Notes under the pieces: model-generated
Told to the model about the DNA's origin: nothing
Databases searched by the model: none
Seen by the model: the letters and a program-made list of their open reading frames with translations, nothing else
Translations under genes and position numbers: made by a program
Source of the DNA: Treponema sp.
GTDB taxonomy: Bacteria; Spirochaetota; Spirochaetia; Treponematales; Breznakiellaceae
DNA: 33,034 bases
Reading direction: 5' to 3'
Assembly: GCA_031274285.1 (NCBI GenBank)
Contig: JAISQJ010000096.1
Span: 1 to 33,034, forward strand
Shown here: in pieces, positions 27,334 through 33,034 of the stretch
Layout: each line of letters opens with the position of its first letter
How positions within the stretch are numbered: the first letter of the stretch is position 1

Positions 27334-27828
27334 TTAATAATATTTAGTAGTTTTGTTTTCAAGGGGAGGGGGTGCGAAATGCTCCTCCTCCAGCCTGTTA
27401 ATCTCCGCCACCTTGGCGGTGGAAAGGCCGTCCTTAAATTCCAGGTCCGCCCAGTCCGCCAGAATGGCCTTGGCCAGTTCCGCGCCAATCACCCGCTCCC
27501 CAAAACAGGCCACATTGCAGTTGTTACTCAGAATGGACCGGCGGGCGGAAAAAATATCGTGGCACACCGCGGCCCGGATCCCCTTAAATTTATTCGCCGA
27601 TATGCACATCCCTATCCCCGTGCCGCAGATCAGGACCCCCCGCTTCTGGTAGGCCCCCTCGATGATCCGGGTGCAGACCCTGGCGGCAATCAGGGGGTAG
27701 GCGGTCATGTCGTTCCCCCGGTCCACCCCCAGGTCTTCCACCTCCGCCCCCAGGTCCCGCAGGGTTTTTATCAAGACCCTTTTGAGATTGAACCCCGCCT
27801 CGTCGCAGCCTATCACCACATCCCGCAT
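27334..27828 (-). CDS. rpiB: Ribose-5-phosphate isomerase B / RpiB-LacAB family sugar-phosphate isomerase
   Basis: VIGCDEAGFNLKRVL, GVLICGTGIGMCISANKFKGIRAAVCHD, SNNCNVACFGERVIG. Confidence 0.9.
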   Translation of the reverse strand: MRDVVIGCDEAGFNLKRVLIKTLRDLGAEVEDLGVDRGNDMTAYPLIAARVCTRIIEGAYQKRGVLICGTGIGMCISANKFKGIRAAVCHDIFSARRSILSNNCNVACFGERVIGAELAKAILADWADLEFKDGLSTAKVAEINRLEEEHFAPPPLENKTTKYY

Positions 27829-27897
27829 ACCGGTCCCTCCTATCCTCCCCCCATTCTACCTGCTATACTTTCCCAAAATATAGCCCAGGAGGCCCCC

Positions 27898-29289
27898 ATG
27901 TTTGACTATGTGGCGGTAAAAGAACAGCGGATCCCCGTAACCGCGGAGGCGGATATTGTGATTGCCGGAGGAGGACCCGCGGGGATCGGCGCGGCCATAG
28001 CCGCCGGCCGGGAGGGGGCCAGGACCATCCTCATTGAGCGGATGTTTTACCTGGGGGGCGCGCTGACCGGCGGTCTGGTGAGCAAGATCGCCATCTCCCA
28101 CCGGAACCGGGGAATCGCCGCGGAACTGCTGGAGCGGCTGGACCGGTACCAGGGAACCTCCTTTATCCAAAACCGTCCGGAGGTCCCCGTTGACCCGGAA
28201 CTGGCCAAGCTCATTCTGGACAGGATGGTCATAGACGAGGCGGGGACGGAGGTCCGTTTCGGCTCGGTTCTTTCCCAGGCGGCAGCCGAGGGCCGGGAAA
28301 TCAAGGCCCTCCTCGTCAGCAGCATCAACGGCCTCCAGGGGATCCGGGCAAAGTATTTCATCGACTGCACCGGCGACGGGCAGTTGAATTTTCTGGCCGG
28401 GGGCGCCTCCATGATCGGCAATGACGAAGGGGGTCCCGGCTCCGCACCCACCCTGATGTTCCGTATCGCCGGTGTGGATGTGGATAGATTCATCGATGCC
28501 CAGGAGAAAAACGAGGAGGAGTACCGGTCTGCCCGGACCCGCCACAGCCCAAAGGAGATGCGGGAACTCTACCAGGGGGACCGTTATGTTTTTTTTGCGG
28601 ACTACCTGCCCTTCCTCCAGCGGAGGCTGGAGGAAAACCCCGAAATGTTCAGCCCCTGGGAACAGAAGATCCTCCGCACCCGGGGACTCATCTTCCTGAA
28701 CCAGCCCCAGCGCGGGGTGCTGCTGGTCAACTCCACCCGGATTCTGGGCTTCCGGGGCGGCGACGTCTTGGAACTAAGCGGCGCCATGGCGGAAGGCCGC
28801 CGCCAGATCGAAACCATCTTCCGGTTTATGAAAACCTTTTTACCCGGTTTCGAACATGCAATCATCATGGATACGGGGAACCTGCTGGGCATCCGGGAAT
28901 CCCGCCGGGCGGCGGGGGATCAGGTGCTGCTGGAAACCGATATTTCAGGCGCCGCCCGCTTTGACGATGCGGTGGCCTCCAACGACGGCGGCATAGAGCT
29001 GCATTCCCCCACCGGGCCAGGCCTCAAGGGCAGCCGCCTGGGTAAAGGCGAATACTACCACATCCCCTACCGCTGCCTTGTCGCCAGGGATTTCGACAAC
29101 CTGTTTATCGCGGGCCGCTGTTTCAGCGCCGGCCACGCCGCGCTTTCCGCGGCCCGGAGCATCGGCAACTGCATCGCCCTGGGCCAGGCCGCCGGTTCCG
29201 CAGGGGCCCAACTGGTCAGGGACGGGAAAACCAATGTCCGGCACATCGATATACGAGCCCTCCAGGAAAAACTCGCCCCGGTTCTGTAG
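27898..29289 (+). CDS. FAD-dependent oxidoreductase
   Basis: MFDYVAVKEQRIPVTAEADIVIAGGGPAGIGAAIAAGREGARTILIER; DCTGDGQLNFLAGG; LFIAGRCFSAGHAALSAARSIGNCIALGQAAG. aggagg SD upstream of 27898; track ORF start is artefactual. Confidence 0.9.
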   Translation: MFDYVAVKEQRIPVTAEADIVIAGGGPAGIGAAIAAGREGARTILIERMFYLGGALTGGLVSKIAISHRNRGIAAELLERLDRYQGTSFIQNRPEVPVDPELAKLILDRMVIDEAGTEVRFGSVLSQAAAEGREIKALLVSSINGLQGIRAKYFIDCTGDGQLNFLAGGASMIGNDEGGPGSAPTLMFRIAGVDVDRFIDAQEKNEEEYRSARTRHSPKEMRELYQGDRYVFFADYLPFLQRRLEENPEMFSPWEQKILRTRGLIFLNQPQRGVLLVNSTRILGFRGGDVLELSGAMAEGRRQIETIFRFMKTFLPGFEHAIIMDTGNLLGIRESRRAAGDQVLLETDISGAARFDDAVASNDGGIELHSPTGPGLKGSRLGKGEYYHIPYRCLVARDFDNLFIAGRCFSAGHAALSAARSIGNCIALGQAAGSAGAQLVRDGKTNVRHIDIRALQEKLAPVL

Positions 29290-29342
29290 TCCCTGTCCGC
29301 CGTAACGCGTGCGGAGGATACGCCGCCGCGTCAGCCGGGCTC

Positions 29343-30311
29343 CTATTTAAAAATAATCGCATTGGGCAGGAGCCGCTGGGCTTCGCCTTCGGAAGGGGTG
29401 TTGACCACTTTTCCCCGGTACACCATGGTTGCCGAGGAACCGCCGTCAAGGCCGATGGCGTTCACTGCGCCGTTGGCGTACAGAATGGTCTGCATATCCT
29501 TAAAAGTGGCCCCCAGGCTGCCGGGCCGGCGGCCGTCCACCACCGCCAGCAGTACCGCTCCGTTTTTAAGCTGCCCGATGGCGCTGCGCGGGGCCAGGCC
29601 CCCTGAAAAATCGGTCAGCTCCGTTTTCTCGCCGTTTACAATAAGGAGGGGCCCAAACTCAAAGGCCCAGCGGTACTGCAGGGCGGCAATCTCGTCATCG
29701 GTAAACAGGCCCACCACCATTTTATAGTCGCCGGTGAACCCGCCCATCACATGCCTTCCGTCCCGCAAAGAGCGGCTCACCAAAGAGCCGTCAACTATCG
29801 TATGCCCCCAGGGCGCGCCCCGCTGTTTTTCATCCGCATAACCCGATGCGTTTATTCCCCCCAGGGCCCGGTGCCCGGCCGTCATGCTTTCCAGCAGCAT
29901 CCCGCGGGGATCGCCGGAACAGACCAGTTCCACGCGCCGGGGATCTTCAATCTTGATGAGAAAGCCCCTAAAGTAATCCCCCTTAACGGGATCGAAGTAG
30001 ATACCCTCACCGCCGGAAATATCGACGGCTCCGGCATCGGTTTTCCTGTCCTGGGCCGGTTTATTCTTGTCCAGCACGGACCGGATATATTCCTCGGAAT
30101 AAAGGGCGGTGGCTAAGAACTTAAAACGGCTGGAGTAGAGGGCCGTATTGATCCACAGCAGCCTGAACGGTTCGTAGGGGCCGTAGAATAGGGCCGCCAG
30201 CACAGGGACCGCGGAGAGGAAAAGGATCGCGGGCAGGAAAAGAAACAGGAAAGGGGCGCGCGGTTTCCCGCGGCCCCCGGCAGCATTACTACAACGCTTC
30301 AATGACCGCAT
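29343..30311 (-). CDS. Phosphodiester glycosidase (NAGPA-like) domain protein, membrane-anchored
   Basis: GVGE-type N-terminal anchor; LAPRSAIGQLKNGAVLLAVVDGRRPGSLGATFKDMQTILYANGAVNAIGLDGGSSATMVYRGKVVN. Confidence 0.82.
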   Translation of the reverse strand: MRSLKRCSNAAGGRGKPRAPFLFLFLPAILFLSAVPVLAALFYGPYEPFRLLWINTALYSSRFKFLATALYSEEYIRSVLDKNKPAQDRKTDAGAVDISGGEGIYFDPVKGDYFRGFLIKIEDPRRVELVCSGDPRGMLLESMTAGHRALGGINASGYADEKQRGAPWGHTIVDGSLVSRSLRDGRHVMGGFTGDYKMVVGLFTDDEIAALQYRWAFEFGPLLIVNGEKTELTDFSGGLAPRSAIGQLKNGAVLLAVVDGRRPGSLGATFKDMQTILYANGAVNAIGLDGGSSATMVYRGKVVNTPSEGEAQRLLPNAIIFK

Positions 30312-31194
30312 GCACTACGCAGCTTCCCTTTGAATAATAGTAATTCCATACTTTTAGGTACAACACCCCTTCCGCCGTAACGAGGTTGATTCTAGCATTG
30401 GTATCGGTCCCCGAATCATCGTCATCATCCACTTCGTTTCCGTTGATGTCGTAAATGGCCAGCACCGTATCAATGGACCCTTCGGTATAGACGGTGATAA
30501 TGGCGCCTCCTTCGGGGATCGTAAGGTAGTACCACTGCTCACTGCTGTTCTGGAACGATGCGGTTACAGGCGTTCCCGGCGTGATACGCAGGGCCTGGTG
30601 GACAGGTTCCGTGCCGTAACGCCAGGCATTAAAACCCCGGACAAAATTGTAGGTCCCCGCCCGCCTGCCGGCCCGGTCATAGGCCGCGGATAGGCCGTTG
30701 GGTATGGCCTCGCCGGCGATGTAGGTAATGTCGGCGGGCAGATTTACCACCGTCAGCTTATTGCATTCATAAAAGGCGTAAGCGCCGATAACCAGGATTC
30801 CCGCGGGGATATTGGCCCTCAGGAGATTGGAGCAGCGGTAAAATGCCCTGTCATCGATAACGATAAGGCCCGCCGGCAGGGTGACGCTGGCAAGGGCGTA
30901 GCACGATTCAAAGGCGCCCCGCCCAATCCTCCGCACCCCCTGGGGGATAGTTACCGAAACAAGCCCCGCGTGGCTAAAGCAGGATTCCCCGATTTCCGTT
31001 ATGCCAAGGTTTCCCGGAATAACCAGTTCCGTGGCCCTGCCCGTGTAGGCCGCCAGTTGGGTTCCCCGCAGCACAAAGTCCCCCCTGGTTACCAGGTTGA
31101 CATTCCCGCCGGTAAAATCCGTAACCTGCGAACTCTGCCCAAAGCTCACTGCCGCGGCGCCGCAGAACAGCAGGGTAAAAATAACGTTCCTCAT
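30289..31194 (-). CDS. BspA-like leucine-rich-repeat (LRR_5) secreted protein with C-terminal PPC-like domain
   Basis: Signal peptide MRNVIFTLLFCGAAAVSFGQ; repeats ITEIGESCFSHAGLVSVTIPQGVRRIGRGAFESCYALASVTLPAGLIVIDDRAFYRC; C-term WYYLTIPEGGAIITVYTEGSIDTVLAIYDINGNEVDDDDDSG. Confidence 0.8.
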   Translation of the reverse strand: MRNVIFTLLFCGAAAVSFGQSSQVTDFTGGNVNLVTRGDFVLRGTQLAAYTGRATELVIPGNLGITEIGESCFSHAGLVSVTIPQGVRRIGRGAFESCYALASVTLPAGLIVIDDRAFYRCSNLLRANIPAGILVIGAYAFYECNKLTVVNLPADITYIAGEAIPNGLSAAYDRAGRRAGTYNFVRGFNAWRYGTEPVHQALRITPGTPVTASFQNSSEQWYYLTIPEGGAIITVYTEGSIDTVLAIYDINGNEVDDDDDSGTDTNARINLVTAEGVLYLKVWNYYYSKGSCVVHAVIEAL

Positions 31195-31295
31195 GTGATC
31201 CTCCAGGACTGTCCTCTGGGACATTGGACTTTCTTACGCGTAAGCACATAAAATACCATGGTCCACGGTCATGCGCCTATGCCCCGGCGCCTCCG

Positions 31296-31324
31296 TTGAC
31301 AGAAACGGGGCCCTGGTCTATAAT
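31296..31324 (+). promoter_or_regulatory. Perfect consensus sigma70 promoter
   Basis: TTGACA (31296-31301), exactly 17 nt, TATAAT (31319-31324). Confidence 0.85.
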
Positions 31325-31337
31325 TGTTGAAATGATG

Positions 31338-31352
31338 TTCTAAATATTAGAA
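31338..31352. promoter_or_regulatory. Palindrome TTCTAA-ATA-TTAGAA, candidate operator
   Basis: Perfect 6-bp arms located just after the predicted transcription start. Confidence 0.45.
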
Positions 31353-31379
31353 ACACACTATCCCCCATAGAGGTTTACC

Positions 31380-33034
31380 ATGGTAGTATCAGAGGTCATC
31401 GTTCACATTTTGGAAAAAGAGGGAATCACCGACGCATTTGGCATTCCGGGCGCGGGAATCAACTCGCTGTATAAGTATCTGGAAAAGGCCAAGATAAAGC
31501 ATTACCTGATGCGCCACGAAGAGGCGGCGGTCCACGCCGCGGACGGTTATTTCCGGGCCGCCGGGAAGATGGCCGCGGCCATTTGTACCTCCGGCCCCGG
31601 GGCCACCAATTTTACCACCGGCATGTATACCGCCTGGCAGGATTCTATCCCCCTCGTCGCCATCACCGGCCAGGCGGTCACTTCCCAGTTGGGGAAGGGG
31701 GCCTTCCAGTGCGTGGACATCGCGGAGATCGTCAAAACCGTCAGCAAGGGCTCCTGGTGCGTTACCAACCCCCATACGGTCCCCCAGGTCTTCCGCGAGG
31801 CCTTCCAGACCGCCCTGTCAGGCCGGCCCGGGCCGGTGCTTATCGACCTACCCCTGGATGTCCAGCAGGCGGACATTGAATTTGATCCGGCCCTCTACCT
31901 CCCCTCCCGGCTCAAAAGCCCCAAGCCCCCGGCGGAATCAATCGAAAAGGCCGTCAAGCTCCTGGACGAGGCCAAAAACCCGGTGATCATCATGGGGGGC
32001 GGCGTGATCCTGGCCGGGGCGGAAAAGGCCCTGCTCGAATTTGCCGAGTACATGGATATTCCGGTTATCGTTACCTACATGGCCAAGGGCGCCATCAGCG
32101 AAGATCACCCCCTGTACGCCGGGCAAATGGGTATTCAGGCCGGGGCGGCCTCCGGCGGGAACGAGGTCTTCCTGGAAACCGATGTGGTGCTGGGGATAGG
32201 CTGCCGCTTTACGGACCGGCATACCGGGAATGTGGCGGTCTACCAGGGGGAGCGAAAATTTATCCACATCGATATTGACCCTCAGGAGATCGGGAAGATC
32301 ATCAAGACCGAGCTTGGCATCGCCGCCGACGCCGCCGACGCCCTGCCCCTGCTGTTGGCATCGGCTAAGGCCGCGGCTAAAGCCGGGGGGGCCAAGCGGC
32401 AGCGCCGGGCTCCCGCGGCGCCCTATGCGGAACTGCGGAAAAAGTATATCCACAGCCCGGACCCCGCCAAAAAGGTCATGGACCCCCGGGAGGTATTCCA
32501 GGTCATTAACGCCGCCTTTGACGATAACACCCAGTACACCACCGGCTGCGGGATCACCCAGATCTGGAGCGGCCAGTACCAGCGGGTCAACAAGCCCCGG
32601 AAGTATTTCCCCTCCGGCGGCGCGGGCACCCTGGGCTTTGACATCCCCGCTGCCATCGGCGCCGTGGTGGGCTCCGGGGGCCAAAAGACCGTCTGTATGA
32701 TCGGCGACTTTGGTTTCACCTTCCTGGTGGAGGAACTGGGGGTGGCGGCGGCCTATAATCTGCCCGTGGTGGTCCTTATCATCAACAACGCCTACCTGGG
32801 ACTTATCCGGCAGAATCAGAAATACGCCTACGGTTACGAGTACCAGGTGGCCATGAAGGAAAACAAAACCCTCGTGGACTATGTCAAGGTGGCCCAGGGC
32901 TTCGCCTGCCAGGCGGAGCGGGTCTTTACCTACACGGAGCTTGAGGGGGCCCTGAAAAAAGCCCTGGCCGCCCCGGGCCCCTATGTGATTGATATTATCG
33001 TCAACGACCACACGGACTGTGATATGGGGAACGA
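31380..33034 (+). CDS. ThDP-dependent enzyme, glyoxylate carboligase/acetolactate synthase-like (3' end outside window)
   Basis: MVVSEVIVHILEKEGITDAFGIPGAGINSLYKYL; FQCVDIAEIVKTVSK; VQQADIEFDP; GIGCRFTDRHTGNVAVYQGERKFIHIDIDPQEIG; INNAYLGLIRQNQ. Open to the window end, so absent from the ORF track. Confidence 0.85.
   Translation, partial: MVVSEVIVHILEKEGITDAFGIPGAGINSLYKYLEKAKIKHYLMRHEEAAVHAADGYFRAAGKMAAAICTSGPGATNFTTGMYTAWQDSIPLVAITGQAVTSQLGKGAFQCVDIAEIVKTVSKGSWCVTNPHTVPQVFREAFQTALSGRPGPVLIDLPLDVQQADIEFDPALYLPSRLKSPKPPAESIEKAVKLLDEAKNPVIIMGGGVILAGAEKALLEFAEYMDIPVIVTYMAKGAISEDHPLYAGQMGIQAGAASGGNEVFLETDVVLGIGCRFTDRHTGNVAVYQGERKFIHIDIDPQEIGKIIKTELGIAADAADALPLLLASAKAAAKAGGAKRQRRAPAAPYAELRKKYIHSPDPAKKVMDPREVFQVINAAFDDNTQYTTGCGITQIWSGQYQRVNKPRKYFPSGGAGTLGFDIPAAIGAVVGSGGQKTVCMIGDFGFTFLVEELGVAAAYNLPVVVLIINNAYLGLIRQNQKYAYGYEYQVAMKENKTLVDYVKVAQGFACQAERVFTYTELEGALKKALAAPGPYVIDIIVNDHTDCDMGN

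Noticed and set aside
27379-27897. N-terminal 173 aa of the 636-aa + strand ORF (27379..29289)
   Set aside because: This part is antisense to rpiB; the real start has an aggagg SD at 27887-27892 and ATG at 27898.
31938-33011. 357-aa minus-strand ORF at right edge
   Set aside because: Antisense of the ThDP enzyme gene, which is missing from the track only because it has no stop within the window.

Overview
The window is a 33 kb chromosomal segment, mostly GC-rich, from a bacterium that looks like a spirochaete (Treponema-like, possibly termite-gut; inferred from gene content only). Most of it is ordinary core genome: hflKC, an NfnAB-type bifurcating transhydrogenase pair, a YgjP-like metallopeptidase, two tandem cNMP-binding proteins, an amidohydrolase, a PHP phosphoesterase, a comM/YifB ATPase, a DRTGG protein, 5-formyl-THF cyclo-ligase, a GntR regulator, a family B DNA polymerase, an MCP, an IclR regulator, rpiB, an FAD oxidoreductase, a phosphodiester glycosidase, an LRR-PPC surface protein, and a glyoxylate-carboligase/acetolactate-synthase-like enzyme running off the right edge. 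Three AT-richer patches look accessory. (1) About 8.46-9.46 kb: a DUF3791-DUF3990-DUF3791 ADP-ribosyltransferase-like toxin/antitoxin cassette abutting the 3' end of tRNA-Thr(CGT), followed by an NYN-cold-shock-domain fusion. (2) About 18.95-20.64 kb: a two-gene AAA ATPase plus small TOPRIM-like protein module, the best candidate for an undescribed defence-type system. (3) About 26.57-27.33 kb: a frameshifted Rpn/PD-(D/E)XK nuclease remnant. Regulatory structures of note are a perfect TTGACA-N17-TATAAT promoter, a 10-bp inverted repeat over the gntR promoter, and several starts with a -10-like box only 6-7 nt upstream of the ATG (possible leaderless mRNAs). All calls come from reading the sequence; no searches were run.
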